Origin: Acidobacteriota bacterium
Lineage (GTDB): Bacteria > Acidobacteriota > UBA6911 > RPQK01 > JAJDTT01
Direction: 5' to 3'
DNA: 64,000 nucleotides
Assembly: GCA_028874215.1 (NCBI GenBank)
Contig: JAPPLF010000025.1
Span: 1-64,000 of the forward strand
Part shown: positions 1 through 8,860 of the stretch, piece after piece
Numbering within the stretch: position 1 is the first letter of the stretch
Layout of the letters: each line of letters opens with the position of its first letter
Program-made: the position numbers and the translations under genes
Notes under the pieces: generated by a model
The model's database searches: none
What the model was told of the DNA's origin: nothing
What the model saw: the letters and a program-made list of their open reading frames with translations, nothing else

Positions 1-168
1 CGAAACAATAACGGCTCTCACGTCCCTTGAATCGACTTGTTCAGACCTTCCTTAGCACGGCGCCGGCGTCTGACAGGTTTTTCGAACGGTCCCCGCAGGG
101 GGAACCCACCCGCGCGTTGAACACATGGTCTTCCGCTCCTATGATGGAAAGCCGCCGATGCCTTGCCT
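1..168. other. Non-coding leader, nothing recognised
   Basis: I see no credible gene here. The open frames that cross this stretch are rich in Arg, Ser and Pro, match no family I know, and run antiparallel or out of frame to the rhomboid gene. It may hold that gene's promoter, but I see no clear -35/-10 pair. Confidence 0.5.
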
Positions 169-864
169 ATGAAGACGGAATTCAACTGGACACAGCCGCG
201 GATCGTCGTCAAGAGGACCCTCCTCTCGCAGAAGCCGGCCGAGAACAGCGGCCTGATCGCGGCCGCCATCGCCATGGTCATCCTGTTCGTGACCATTCTG
301 GTCTGGAGGGACTCTCCCGGCCTCATGCGACTCTCGGCCGCCGTGCCCTCCCGGGTCCTGGACGAGCACGAATATTGGCGGCTGTTTTCCGCTATGGCCG
401 TCCATTCCGACTGGAAGCACCTGTTCTCCAATCTTCCCTTCGTGGTCTTCTTCGGCTACCTCCTTTACGGCTATTTCGGGTTCGGAGTCTATCCCTTGGG
501 CGTCACCGTTCTGGGCGCCCTCACCAACTACCTCTCGCTACTGACCTATCCCCCCGAGGTTCACCTGGTGGGGGCATCGGGCATGACCCACGTGATGGGC
601 GGATTCTGGTTGACCGCCTATATCCTGGTGGAGCGGAGCCTCCCCATGAAGAAACGCGTGCTGCGAAGCCTGGGTGTGGCTCTGATCCTCTTCCTGCCCT
701 CGGCTGTTCAACCGGAGATCAGCTACCGGGCCCACGCCATCGGACTGTTGCTGGGCATCGTCGCGGCGGCGGTCTTTTTCCAGCGCTACAAGCGCCGGAT
801 CCGGGCGGCGGAAGTCCTGGAGATCGAGGAAGATGACGACGCCTCCGGGCTGGTCGTCATGTGA
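169..864 (+). CDS. Rhomboid-family intramembrane serine protease
   Basis: The 231-residue protein is a predicted polytopic membrane protein. The rhomboid hallmarks are in order: H84 and N88 (HLFSN) in one membrane segment, the GASG motif with candidate nucleophile S137, and a late AHAIG segment with candidate catalytic H189. The family cleaves transmembrane substrates inside the bilayer. A basic and acidic cytosolic tail follows the last helix. I chose ATG 169; a TTG two codons upstream is also in frame. It stands alone, with the CBS gene about 115 nt downstream on the same strand. No substrate can be guessed from the neighbours. The family call is strong because serine, histidine and asparagine are all present. 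Confidence 0.85.
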   Translation: MKTEFNWTQPRIVVKRTLLSQKPAENSGLIAAAIAMVILFVTILVWRDSPGLMRLSAAVPSRVLDEHEYWRLFSAMAVHSDWKHLFSNLPFVVFFGYLLYGYFGFGVYPLGVTVLGALTNYLSLLTYPPEVHLVGASGMTHVMGGFWLTAYILVERSLPMKKRVLRSLGVALILFLPSAVQPEISYRAHAIGLLLGIVAAAVFFQRYKRRIRAAEVLEIEEDDDASGLVVM

Positions 865-980
865 CCGTCCGGCCTCTCCCGGGATGCAGGGACGGTCGAA
901 TGCCGTGACGACGTTCACCACGGGCTGGTATACTCGGCCCGTTCCTGCCTTGATTCTTCGAGGCTTGGGGAGGTGCTGGA

Positions 981-1415
981 ATGAAGGTGATCAAGTTGGC
1001 TCAGGTGCCGCCCCCGAGTGTGAAGGTCGACGCGACGGTGCTTTCGGCCGCCATGTCCATGCGGAACGCCAGGATCGGCGCCGCCGCCGTCCTGGAGGGG
1101 GACGAACTGGTCGGAATCTTCTCCGAACGGGATGTCATGGTGAGAGTCGTCGTACCGCGGTTGGATCCCGAAGCCACGACCGTTCGCGATGTCATGACCA
1201 CGGCCGTGCAGACGGTTGGGGAAGAGGCGGAAGCGGGAGAAGCCCTGGAACTCATGGTCGCCCGGCACATCCGGCACCTGCCGGTGGTGAACTCGGAGAA
1301 TCGCGTCACCGGACTCTTGTCGGTTCGCAATCTGCTCCAGCATCACATCGAGGAACTGGCGGATCAGCTGAATTCCCTGGAAGCCTACTTCAGCGCGGAC
1401 GGCCCGGGCGGGTAG
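981..1415 (+). CDS. Tandem CBS-domain protein
   Basis: A 144-residue soluble protein made almost entirely of two CBS repeats. The first is around residues 7-60, with a G-I-F-S-E-R-D motif. The second is around 68-125, opening with RDVM and closing with GLLSVRNLL. Stand-alone CBS pairs usually bind adenine nucleotides (AMP, ATP, SAM) and act as sensors. No effector domain is fused, so the partner is unknown. Start ATG 981 follows a GGGAGG-like Shine-Dalgarno sequence. The short C-terminal helix ending in Gly-rich residues is unremarkable. Confidence 0.85.
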   Translation: MKVIKLAQVPPPSVKVDATVLSAAMSMRNARIGAAAVLEGDELVGIFSERDVMVRVVVPRLDPEATTVRDVMTTAVQTVGEEAEAGEALELMVARHIRHLPVVNSENRVTGLLSVRNLLQHHIEELADQLNSLEAYFSADGPGG

Positions 1416-1542
1416 CCCTTTCCGGCCGGAGCCTCCCCGATCCCGGTCCCTCGCCTCTCTTTCCTCATTTCCCTTTTCTCGCGCTGGTCTACGACGTATG
1501 CTTCGGGTCGGCTTTCGAAGAAACGACGCACAGGAGGAGTAG

Positions 1543-3009
1543 ATGAAAGGGCGTTTTCCACTATCCATCGGCTTGCTGGTCCTGCTCACGCTGGGGTCGG
1601 CCGAGTCCCGTCCCTCCAGCCATGGCCAGAAGATGAAACCTCTGGACATCGGCTCCAACTTGGAACTCTTCGTCGACGATTACCTGATCGAATCCATGAA
1701 GGGAGTGCGGCTCCAGCTTCAGGAGGCGCGGCCGGCGGGGACCGTCCTTGAGTTCGACAAACCGTGGGAGGGGACCACGTCGCTCTACCACACCGTTTTC
1801 AAGGACGGCGACCTCTACCGCATGTACTACCGCGGCAGCAGTCATGCCGGCTACACCTTTCCCAAGTTCGTGGGTCCCGGCGAGACGGTGATCCCCGAGC
1901 ACGAGGAGGTTGCCTGCTACGTCGAGAGCCGCGACGGCATCACCTGGACCCGGCCGTCTCTGGGACTCATCGAGTTCGAGGGATCCAAGGACAACAACAT
2001 CGTCTGGATCGGCAGGGGCAGCCACAATTTCGCTCCCTTCAAGGACGGCAACCCGGAAGCGGATCCGGCGCAGCCTTACAAGGCGTTGGCGGGCGGGCCG
2101 CTGCTGGCGCTGGCTTCGACCGACGGTATCCGCTGGACCAAGATCCAGGAGGAGCCGGTCATCAGCGACGGGGCGTTCGATTCGTTGAACGTGCCCTTCT
2201 GGGATCCGGTCCGGCAGCTCTACGTTGCCATCTACCGTGATTTCACGGACGGAGTCCGCAGCATGAAGTGCGCCACTTCCGAGGATTTCATCCACTGGAC
2301 GAAAGGGGAGTGGGCCGACTACGGAGACGCGCCGCGGGAGCACTTTTACACCAACGCCACCCAGCCCTATTTCCGCGCTCCCCAGATCTATCTGGCCTTT
2401 CCCAAGCGTTTCGTTCCCTGGAGGACCTACCACGACAACGCGGCGGGGGCCGGCGTCTCCGACGCCGTTTTCATGACCAGCCGCGACGGGGTGCACTGGG
2501 ACCGGCGGTTTGGGGAAGCCTTCATTCGTCCGGGGCGGGATCCCAAGAACTGGGTGCATCGGACCAACATGGTCTCTTCCGGCGTCGTTCCCACGGGTGA
2601 CGACGAGATCTCCCTTTACGTGGCCCGGCACTACACTTCACCCAGCGCCCACCTGGAACGAATGACGGTGCGCATGGACGGGTTTGCTTCCCTCCGTGCC
2701 GATTACCAGGGAGGGGAGATGGTGACCAAGCCCTTCGTCTTCAAGGGAGACGACCTGGTCTTGAACTTTTCCACGTCGGCCGCGGGAAGCATCCGGATCG
2801 AGGTCCAGGACATGCATGGCCACCCGGTGCCCGGGTTCGCGCTGGAAGACTCGCCCCTGGTCTTTGGAGACGAGGTCGAGCACACGGTCAAGTGGGACCG
2901 GGGCCACCCGAAGGCGAGACGGGATACCCTGAACCGGATCGCCGGCAAGCCGGTTCGGCTGAGGATCGTGATGCGGGACGCGGATCTCTACTCCCTTCGC
3001 TTCCGTTAG
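1543..3009 (+). CDS. Secreted glycosidase-like five-blade propeller protein (paralog 1)
   Basis: A 488-residue protein with a Sec signal peptide (about residues 1-22). After it comes an ELFVDDYLIES motif, then repeated blade-like segments (YRMYYRG, SRDGITWTRPSLG) typical of GH32/GH43/GH130-like five-bladed propellers. The C-terminal 120 residues form a conserved beta-sandwich-like module. It starts RMDGFASL and ends with LRIVMRDADLYSLRF. Three other genes in this window share this plan (7299-8759, 36667-38172, 46255-47871). I cannot place catalytic acids with confidence, so substrate and even enzymatic activity are open. GGAGGAG lies just before the ATG. Confidence 0.7.
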   Translation: MKGRFPLSIGLLVLLTLGSAESRPSSHGQKMKPLDIGSNLELFVDDYLIESMKGVRLQLQEARPAGTVLEFDKPWEGTTSLYHTVFKDGDLYRMYYRGSSHAGYTFPKFVGPGETVIPEHEEVACYVESRDGITWTRPSLGLIEFEGSKDNNIVWIGRGSHNFAPFKDGNPEADPAQPYKALAGGPLLALASTDGIRWTKIQEEPVISDGAFDSLNVPFWDPVRQLYVAIYRDFTDGVRSMKCATSEDFIHWTKGEWADYGDAPREHFYTNATQPYFRAPQIYLAFPKRFVPWRTYHDNAAGAGVSDAVFMTSRDGVHWDRRFGEAFIRPGRDPKNWVHRTNMVSSGVVPTGDDEISLYVARHYTSPSAHLERMTVRMDGFASLRADYQGGEMVTKPFVFKGDDLVLNFSTSAAGSIRIEVQDMHGHPVPGFALEDSPLVFGDEVEHTVKWDRGHPKARRDTLNRIAGKPVRLRIVMRDADLYSLRFR

Positions 3010-3061
3010 TCCGATAGGTGCCGCCGCAATTTGGGATATGGACCGGTAAGGAGAAAAAGCC

Positions 3062-4480
3062 ATGAGAATGTTCGTACAAGGTGAGTGGACCGAGACCCCG
3101 CAACTGATCGAAGTCAGGAATCCTTACGACGACTCGGTGGTGGACACCGTCCCCAAGGCCGGGGCCGCCGACGTGGACGCGGCGTTGGCGGGCGCCGTCG
3201 AGGGGGCCCGCGTGATGCGGAACATGCCTGCTTACGACCGGTCGCGAATCCTGACCAGGGCGGCGGACATCATGGAGGAGCGGACCGAGGAACTGGCCCG
3301 GACCATCAGCTCCGAGGAGGGCAAGATCCTGGCGGAAGCACGGATCGAAGCGGTACGCGCGGCCGAGATCATCCGGCTTTCGGGTGAGGAGGCCAAGAGG
3401 ATCACCGGCGAGGTGCTCCCCCTCGACGCGGCCCCCGGTTGCGCCGGACGCCTCGGCTTCACGCTCCGGGTGCCCTGCGGCGTGGTGGCGGCCATCACGC
3501 CGTTCAACTTTCCGTTGCACCTGGTCTGCCACAAGGTGGGACCCGGACTGGCCGGCGGCAACGCCGTCGTGGTCAAGCCGGCCACCGACACGCCCCTGTC
3601 GGCCCTCAAGCTGGTGGAGATCCTGCTGGAAGCGGGGACGCCGCCCCAGGCCCTGGCCTGCCTGACGGGTCCCGGCAGCGAGGTGGGCGACTTTCTCTCG
3701 GGCGACCCTCGAGTCCGCAAGATCAGCTTCACCGGCAGCTACGAAGTGGGGGACCACATCTGCCGGGTTGCCGGAATGAAGAAGGTCACCATGGAACTGG
3801 GGTCCAACGCCCCGCTGTTGGTTATGGACGACGCCGATCTGGACAAGGTGGCCGCGGCCACGGTGGCCACCGGATACGCCAATGCGGGACAGGTCTGCAT
3901 CTCGGCCCAGCGGGTTCTGGCAGCGGACCGGATCTACGACGATTTCCTGGATCGTCTCAAGACGGGCGTCGAGAACATTCGCATCGGAGATCAGCTCCAG
4001 GACGGGACCACCATGGGGCCGCTGGTTCGGGAATCGGACGCCATCCGCGTGTCCAACTGGATTCAGGAAGCCGCGAACGGGGGAGCCCGCCTGCTCACCG
4101 GAGGAGCCCGCAACGGGGCCCTGGTGGAACCGGCCATCCTGGCCGACGTGGACCCGGCCATGAAGATCAGTTGCGATGAGCTCTTCGGCCCCGCCGTGGC
4201 CGTGAATCGCTTCGACGACATCGACCAGGCCATCGACATGGCCAACGACACCCGCTACGGCCTTTCGGCGGCCATCTTCACCCAGGACATCGACCGGGCC
4301 CTGCGATTCGCCCAGGAAGTGGACAGCGGCAACCTGCACATCAACTGGGGCACCCAGTGGAGGGCCGACCTCATGCCCTACGGAGGCCTCAAGGACAGCG
4401 GCATGGGCAAGGAAGGCCCCCGTTACGCCGTGGAAGAGATGACCGAGTCCAAGATGGTCGTCGTCCACCTCGACGGCTAA
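3062..4480 (+). CDS. NAD(P)-dependent aldehyde dehydrogenase
   Basis: A full-length (472 residues) aldehyde dehydrogenase superfamily member. Visible catalytic elements are N149 in PFNF, K172 in VKPA, general base E245 in MELG and nucleophile C279 in GQVCISAQR. It should oxidise an aldehyde to the acid in the cytosol. The sequence around the active site resembles the branch holding lactaldehyde and non-phosphorylating glyceraldehyde-3-phosphate dehydrogenases, but I cannot fix the substrate. It starts 52 nt after the glycosidase-like gene with a good AAGGAGA Shine-Dalgarno, so co-transcription is likely. A cluster of palindromic repeats begins 6 nt after its stop codon. Confidence 0.9.
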   Translation: MRMFVQGEWTETPQLIEVRNPYDDSVVDTVPKAGAADVDAALAGAVEGARVMRNMPAYDRSRILTRAADIMEERTEELARTISSEEGKILAEARIEAVRAAEIIRLSGEEAKRITGEVLPLDAAPGCAGRLGFTLRVPCGVVAAITPFNFPLHLVCHKVGPGLAGGNAVVVKPATDTPLSALKLVEILLEAGTPPQALACLTGPGSEVGDFLSGDPRVRKISFTGSYEVGDHICRVAGMKKVTMELGSNAPLLVMDDADLDKVAAATVATGYANAGQVCISAQRVLAADRIYDDFLDRLKTGVENIRIGDQLQDGTTMGPLVRESDAIRVSNWIQEAANGGARLLTGGARNGALVEPAILADVDPAMKISCDELFGPAVAVNRFDDIDQAIDMANDTRYGLSAAIFTQDIDRALRFAQEVDSGNLHINWGTQWRADLMPYGGLKDSGMGKEGPRYAVEEMTESKMVVVHLDG

Positions 4481-4486
4481 GGGGAG

Positions 4487-4599
4487 CGGCGGCTTTCTTG
4501 CCGCCGAGGGAGCGGAGCGACCCAGGAGCGGCGGTTTTCCTACCGCCGGGAGCGGCGACATTCCTGTCGCCGATTGGAACGGCGGCTTTCCTGCCGCCA
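4487..4599. repeat. Array of four short palindromes with a TTCC/TTTCTT core
   Basis: Four hairpins lie at 4487-4506, 4529-4548, 4553-4572 and 4580-4599. The arms are CGGCGGC/GCCGCCG, CGGCGGT/ACCGCCG, CGGCGACA/TGTCGCCG and GGCGGC/GCCGCC. Stem changes are matched on both sides, while the 4-6 nt loop stays TTTCTT, TTTCCT or TTCC. A related GGGAC/GTCCC hairpin lies at 4614-4627. The array directly follows the aldehyde dehydrogenase stop codon. No T-tract follows, so these are not classical Rho-independent terminators. Related units occur at 11155, 11183, 29411, 29442, 29475, 32437 and 51293. Confidence 0.8.
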
Positions 4600-4666
4600 A
4601 TAGGGGGGGTAGCGGGACGGCAGTCCCCCCTATACGATTTCCGGCCCCTACATTATCCCGAAAATG

Positions 4667-4999
4667 TCACAGACCCCCGGAATGTGACATCGTCACATCC
4701 GGACCAGTGCGAAGTTTCGGTGTAACGGACAACTGCACGCCAAGCGCACCAAGGACCTTCATAACAGTTCCGATCCGAGGATCGCGTTCACCGGACAGTG
4801 CTTTGTACAAGCTTTGGCGTGCCAAGTTGGTCTTTGCAGCGATCAATGTCATGCCGTTGGCGCGAGCAACATTGCCAAGGGCCTTAACAAAGAACTCGGG
4901 ATCGTTTTCTTCGAGAGCGGCCTTCAGGTATTCAATGACTACGTCATCGTTATTGAGAAGTTCAGCGCTATCCCAAGGCGAATAAGTCTCCTTGCTCAT
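4667..4999 (-). CDS. HigA-type antitoxin (helix-turn-helix, addiction-module antidote)
   Basis: A 110-residue DNA-binding protein. The N-terminal part (LLNNDDVVIEYLKAALEENDPEFFVKALGNVARANG) and the central HTH (LIAAKTNLARQSLYKALS) match the probable addiction-module antidote family. The antitoxin neutralises the adjacent toxin and represses the operon. It lies downstream of the toxin, as in HigBA, with a 9-nt gap. ATG 4999 has a strong GAGGAGGG Shine-Dalgarno. The C-terminal tail beyond GALGVQLSV runs through a TGTGAC-ATC-GTCACA inverted repeat and may be an extension. Confidence 0.85.
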   Translation of the reverse strand: MSKETYSPWDSAELLNNDDVVIEYLKAALEENDPEFFVKALGNVARANGMTLIAAKTNLARQSLYKALSGERDPRIGTVMKVLGALGVQLSVTPKLRTGPDVTMSHSGGL

Positions 5000-5008
5000 G
5001 ATCCCTCC

Positions 5009-5302
5009 TCAGAGTTCGCCCGCCATTTGATGAGCCCGCCGTATATCTCGGGTCTGGCTCGACTTGGCACCGCCACACAGCAAAATCACCACCGTCATCT
5101 TCCGAATCGTGTAGTAGACCCGGTAACCCTTGCCGACGGGAATGCGCATTTCGCTGACGCCCTTGCCCACGGTTCTGTGATCACCGAAATTGCCTTCCTC
5201 GATACGATCTATCCGAACGATAATTCGTGCTTGGGCGCGCTTGTCGCGTAGTCCCTTCAACCAACGGAAAAAGGTCGTACTTCTGACGACCGAGAAACCC
5301 AC
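5009..5302 (-). CDS. RelE/HigB-type addiction-module toxin
   Basis: The core FRWLKGLRDKRAQARIIVRI...GEGVSELRI-like...GYRVYYT...LLCGGAKSSQTRDI is characteristic of the phage-derived Gp49/HigB-like killer family, a ribosome-dependent mRNA endonuclease fold. I prefer GTG 5302 (97 residues, the usual family length). It leaves a 22-bp perfect palindrome upstream as operator and puts GGAG 11 nt from the start. The alternative TTG at 5329 would put the start codon inside that palindrome. The antitoxin follows 9 nt downstream. Together they form a complete module on the minus strand, between the aldehyde dehydrogenase and TonB receptor genes. Confidence 0.85.
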   Translation of the reverse strand: MGFSVVRSTTFFRWLKGLRDKRAQARIIVRIDRIEEGNFGDHRTVGKGVSEMRIPVGKGYRVYYTIRKMTVVILLCGGAKSSQTRDIRRAHQMAGEL

Positions 5303-5308
5303 GTAGCG

Positions 5309-5330
5309 ATTGTCTCCAATTGGAGACAAT
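5309..5330. promoter_or_regulatory. 22-bp perfect palindrome, candidate HigBA operator
   Basis: The half-site ATTGTCTCCAA is followed immediately by its exact reverse complement. It lies 6 nt upstream of the preferred toxin start and includes the likely Shine-Dalgarno sequence on the minus strand. HTH antitoxins of this class autoregulate by binding such palindromes. That this is the operator is inference; the symmetry is seen directly. Confidence 0.65.
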
Positions 5331-5383
5331 CAGTCAAGAAGCTCGACCCTGCCAGAGCTGTGACCCGGTCGTTGCGCGACTCA

Positions 5384-7240
5384 CTACCTCAGCCGGAGCT
5401 GAATGCCGGCATAGACCAGGCGCGGGATGCCCAGTGAAGGCAGCGGCGTCAGCCGCACCACGTAATCCCGGTCCAGAAGGTTCTCCACGGCCAGAAAAAT
5501 CTCCAACGATTCGCCCAACGGTTTTCGTACGCTGGCGCCCAGGAGGAAGAAGCGCTCCAGAACCATGGTGTTGCGATCGTCCTCGAACTGGTCCCCGACC
5601 CATCGTCCCTGTAGCGAGGCCGTGAACGGCCCGTCGTAACGGACCTCCGCCGTGAGCTGATGGCGGGGGACCTGGGGGAGCCTCAGCCCCGTCTCCCGGA
5701 CCTCGGTCCGGGCGTAGAGATAGCCCATCCGCAGGCTCCACGGCAAGTCTCCCTGCAGCCCCGTCTCCAGCTCCAGACCCCGGACCCGCACCTGCCCCAG
5801 ATTCTGCCGCTGCCGCTGAATGAACCGGGGACCCACTGAAATCGTGGCGTTCCCCACCGGGTCCCGTAGCGAGTTCCAGAAGCCGTTGATCCGGACCAGC
5901 ACGGCGCCCGACGGATGCAAATCCGCTCCCAGCTCTCCCCCCCAGAGGTGCTCCTCGCCCAGATCGGGATTCTCGGCGGTCAGGACGTTGCCCACCCGGA
6001 AGGGGCGATAGAGCTCGTTCAGCGTGGGAGCCCGGAATCCACGGTAGGCCGAGCTGCGCAGGGTCAGCCACCGGGCGCCCCGCAACAGGATGCCCAGGCG
6101 GGGATTCAGCGAGGTCTCGGTGGTGCGGCCCTGCCACCAGTCCGTCCGGGCTCCGAGCTGCAGGTCCAGCCGGTTGTGGACGGGAACGGTCTGCTGGACG
6201 AACAGGCCGGCCAGGTTCTGCACCCGGTCCTGCCAACTGACTCGTCTCCAGTCGGTCCCCACCAGCAGTTGACCCCGCGGATTCCAGGTCAGCGACCCTC
6301 CGGTGCCCAGCGTGGGAAACTCCTGCCGGGCGGTCACGAATTCCTGGGAGCGGCCGGGAAGAATCCGGGAGAAGGTGTTCTTGAAGAGGCCCGACTGGAC
6401 GTAGAAGCGGCCCTGCCAGGCATCGCCCTCGACTCCCGTCTCCAGGAGTGCGATCCGGGAATTGTTCTGCTGGAGATGAGTCCCGTTGCTGCGCCGTTCG
6501 CGAAAAGTGTTGACGCCGACGTGGAACCGCTTGTAGGAGACCCGGCCGAAGAAGGTCTCGAACCGGCTGTTGGCCGGCGTGTCCACCTCTCCCCGGAGCG
6601 CCTCGTCGATGATGAAGAACCCGTCGGTGTCCAGGACCCGCGCCGAGGCCAGATATCCCCAGTCTCCCACCTGGTCCGACGCGGCCAGATCCAGGTCGGC
6701 GTAGCGGTGGTCCCCCAGCACGCCCCGGACGTCCAACCGGCGCTGGTTTCGGGCCGGACGAAGCTGGATGGTCCCTCCCAACCCGGTGCTCCCGTACAGC
6801 GGACTCGTGGCTCCCCGCACCACCTCCACGCTGTCCAGGGCCGTGCGGGGTATCCGGTTCCAGTAGACCCATCCGCCGAAGGGATCGTTCCAGGGGATGC
6901 CGTCGAACAGGACCAGCGTGCGGCTGGTTCCTGAGGGGCCGATGCCCCGCAAGGAGACGCCCTGGGTCGTGGGATGGGAGATCATGCTGCTGCTGCGCCG
7001 AAAGAGGCTGAACCCGGGGATCTGGCGCAGAGCGTCGTCCAGGACCAGAGCCGGAGACTCGCGCAGTTCCTCCCGGGAAAGGACGGTGACCAGAGCGGTA
7101 CTCTCGAGGAGAGGCTGCTCCTGCCGGCTCGCCGTGACGACGACGGTCTCGTGAGAACCCTTCGGCGTCTCCTCTTCTGATGGTTCCTTCTCCTGAGGAG
7201 GAGTCAGGAGAGCGAACAGAGCCAACGGTAGCCAGAGCAT
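5384..7240 (-). CDS. TonB-dependent outer-membrane receptor
   Basis: A 618-residue protein with a short signal peptide. A plug domain spans about residues 30-150 (ETVVVTASRQ TonB-box-like segment, DALRQIPGF, TQGVSLRGIGPSGTSRTLVLFDGIPWNDPFGGWVYW, VEVVRGATSPLYGSTGLGG). The rest is a beta-barrel ending in a terminal strand, LVYAGIQLRLR. The family imports siderophores, cobalamin, sugars or peptides using TonB energy. The composition of the barrel resembles BtuB/FepA-type members, but the ligand cannot be read from sequence. No TonB, ExbB or ExbD gene is nearby. The next gene upstream in transcription is the glycosidase-like protein at 7299-8759, 58 nt away on the same strand, so glycan-related uptake is a reasonable guess. 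Confidence 0.9.
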   Translation of the reverse strand: MLWLPLALFALLTPPQEKEPSEEETPKGSHETVVVTASRQEQPLLESTALVTVLSREELRESPALVLDDALRQIPGFSLFRRSSSMISHPTTQGVSLRGIGPSGTSRTLVLFDGIPWNDPFGGWVYWNRIPRTALDSVEVVRGATSPLYGSTGLGGTIQLRPARNQRRLDVRGVLGDHRYADLDLAASDQVGDWGYLASARVLDTDGFFIIDEALRGEVDTPANSRFETFFGRVSYKRFHVGVNTFRERRSNGTHLQQNNSRIALLETGVEGDAWQGRFYVQSGLFKNTFSRILPGRSQEFVTARQEFPTLGTGGSLTWNPRGQLLVGTDWRRVSWQDRVQNLAGLFVQQTVPVHNRLDLQLGARTDWWQGRTTETSLNPRLGILLRGARWLTLRSSAYRGFRAPTLNELYRPFRVGNVLTAENPDLGEEHLWGGELGADLHPSGAVLVRINGFWNSLRDPVGNATISVGPRFIQRQRQNLGQVRVRGLELETGLQGDLPWSLRMGYLYARTEVRETGLRLPQVPRHQLTAEVRYDGPFTASLQGRWVGDQFEDDRNTMVLERFFLLGASVRKPLGESLEIFLAVENLLDRDYVVRLTPLPSLGIPRLVYAGIQLRLR

Positions 7241-7298
7241 GGGAACGCCGGAAGATTCTGAATTCTAGGTGGACCCTTTTGTACGCTCGTCTGCGTGG

Positions 7299-8759
7299 TC
7301 AATCGGACTTCACCTGAAAGGCGTAAAGGTCCGTGTCCCGCAAATGGAATCGAATTCGCAGGCCGGCCTCCCGTCGAGGGACCAGATCCGCTCCGCTCCC
7401 CCAGGTGACGGCGTGGCGCAACGAGTCGCCGCGGACCGGATTGCACTGTCGCGCCCCGTATCCGGGAATCACGTTGCCGTCCTGGTCCAGGATCTCCGCC
7501 CGGAGATCGCCCCCCACCCGGGCGTTGACGGTCAATCGGCCGCCGCGAGTCTTAAGGAGCCTGGTCGTGACCGATCCTTCCCCCGGCGCCGTCAGCGAGA
7601 CGAATCCGTCCAGCCGCAAGGTGGCCAGGCCGGTGGCCCTCTGGATCCGCCGGCCGTCCCGGACCCAGCCCTCTTTCACCTTCCGGATGGCGTCCACGGT
7701 GTAGGGCATGTTCTCGCCCCAGTAATAGCACCAGATCCGCTCGCCGTGCACCACGGGAGCCACCGGGATGCTGAGCTTGCTGTCCCAGGCCGGATCCTCT
7801 CCCCGCTCCAGCACAAACGACCCGGGAAAGGGCCGGCTCCAGTGGACCCCGTCCCGGCTCACGGCCAACTCGGCCGCCGCCGCGACGAACTCCGTCGTCC
7901 CTCTCTGGAAGACCCAGAGCCAGCCCAGGTAGAGGTCCTCATAGAGGAACGCTGCCAGTCCCTTGAAGTGAAGATCGGGTTCGTCTGTCGCAGGAGCCAT
8001 CACCGTCTCGGGCTCCGACCAGGTGACGAAGTCGGGACTGACGGCCCGTCCTACCGTATTCTGCGCGGCGCGCATCCGCACGTAGAAGACGTAGCGCCGG
8101 ATGCGCGGATCCCAGCCCAACAGGTTGCCGTTATGAGGCCGCCGGAACCACGGCTTCCCGTCGCCGTTGAGATTCCAGTGGACTCCGTCGGCCGAATAGG
8201 CCTTGGTGATGGCCGGCTGTCCGTCGAAGACGTCCACGTAGGTCATCTTGAACCGGCGCTGCGGATCCGGATCGTGGAGGTCCTTGATGACGTTGGCCCG
8301 CCTCATCCAGTTGACGCCCCGGGGAATGAGATTGTTGTCACTGGAACCCTCCCAATCCACTTGACCCAGATTCGGCTTGCTCCAGTCGGCGCCGTCCTTG
8401 GAAACGGCGTAGGCCACCTTGTACCGGAACCCGCCCGGCGCCCCCTCTTCCATGTGGGAGGCCATGTACCACATCTTGAACTCGCCGGTCTCCCGGTCGA
8501 AGAGGACGGCCCTCCCGTTGGGTGAGATCAGCCACCGTTCCCAGGGACGGTCCCCCACCAGGACCGGATTGCCGGGATGACGTTCCAGCCGGTTCAGCCG
8601 GCGGGTCACTCCCCGGGTGGACTCCACGGCATGGTCGTCGATGAACAGCTGTTTCCGTTCGCCGATCTCTACACCGGCAGCAGGGGAACCGGGGAGGATG
8701 GAGGTGACGGAGACGGCGAGGATCGACACCGTCAGCATGACTTTCATTCGAGAAGACAT
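7299..8759 (-). CDS. Secreted glycosidase-like propeller protein (paralog 2)
   Basis: A 486-residue protein with a signal peptide (MSSRMKVMLTVSILAVS...PGSPAAG), then KQLFIDDHAVEST, blade motifs FKMWYMAS and AVSKDGADWSKPNLGQVDWEG, and a C-terminal module beginning TLRLDGFVSL and ending IRFHLRDTDLYAFQV. The plan matches the proteins at 1543, 36667 and 46255 throughout. An internal ATG at 8747 is an alternative start. It shares strand and close spacing with the TonB receptor gene downstream, suggesting an operon. Its 5' side is divergent from the LLM oxidoreductase at 8861. The fold call is from blade motifs; enzymatic activity is unproven. Confidence 0.7.
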   Translation of the reverse strand: MSSRMKVMLTVSILAVSVTSILPGSPAAGVEIGERKQLFIDDHAVESTRGVTRRLNRLERHPGNPVLVGDRPWERWLISPNGRAVLFDRETGEFKMWYMASHMEEGAPGGFRYKVAYAVSKDGADWSKPNLGQVDWEGSSDNNLIPRGVNWMRRANVIKDLHDPDPQRRFKMTYVDVFDGQPAITKAYSADGVHWNLNGDGKPWFRRPHNGNLLGWDPRIRRYVFYVRMRAAQNTVGRAVSPDFVTWSEPETVMAPATDEPDLHFKGLAAFLYEDLYLGWLWVFQRGTTEFVAAAAELAVSRDGVHWSRPFPGSFVLERGEDPAWDSKLSIPVAPVVHGERIWCYYWGENMPYTVDAIRKVKEGWVRDGRRIQRATGLATLRLDGFVSLTAPGEGSVTTRLLKTRGGRLTVNARVGGDLRAEILDQDGNVIPGYGARQCNPVRGDSLRHAVTWGSGADLVPRREAGLRIRFHLRDTDLYAFQVKSD

Positions 8760-8860
8760 GTGGAAACCCTCCGTGACGCGCCTGTTCCGGCTCGGCCGAA
8801 GTCTACCACCGCTCCGTCACCGGGGTGATAAGATGCCCGGACGGAGGGCACGGGAGAGGC

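Noticed and set aside
4487-4599. Palindromes as Rho-independent terminators
   Set aside because: Stems are strong but no run of T follows in either orientation for any unit, so I list them as repeats instead.
4487-4599. CRISPR-like array
   Set aside because: Only four units, with short irregular spacing (4-22 nt), variable repeat sequence and no cas gene in the window.
2888-4600. Long open frame antisense to aldehyde dehydrogenase
   Set aside because: It mirrors the real gene, is rich in Gly/Arg/His typical of antisense frames in GC-rich DNA, and matches no family.
4683-4697. TGTGAC-ATC-GTCACA resembling a CRP site
   Set aside because: The spacing between TGTGA and TCACA is 5 bases, not the 6 of CRP sites, and it lies inside the 3' end of the antitoxin gene.
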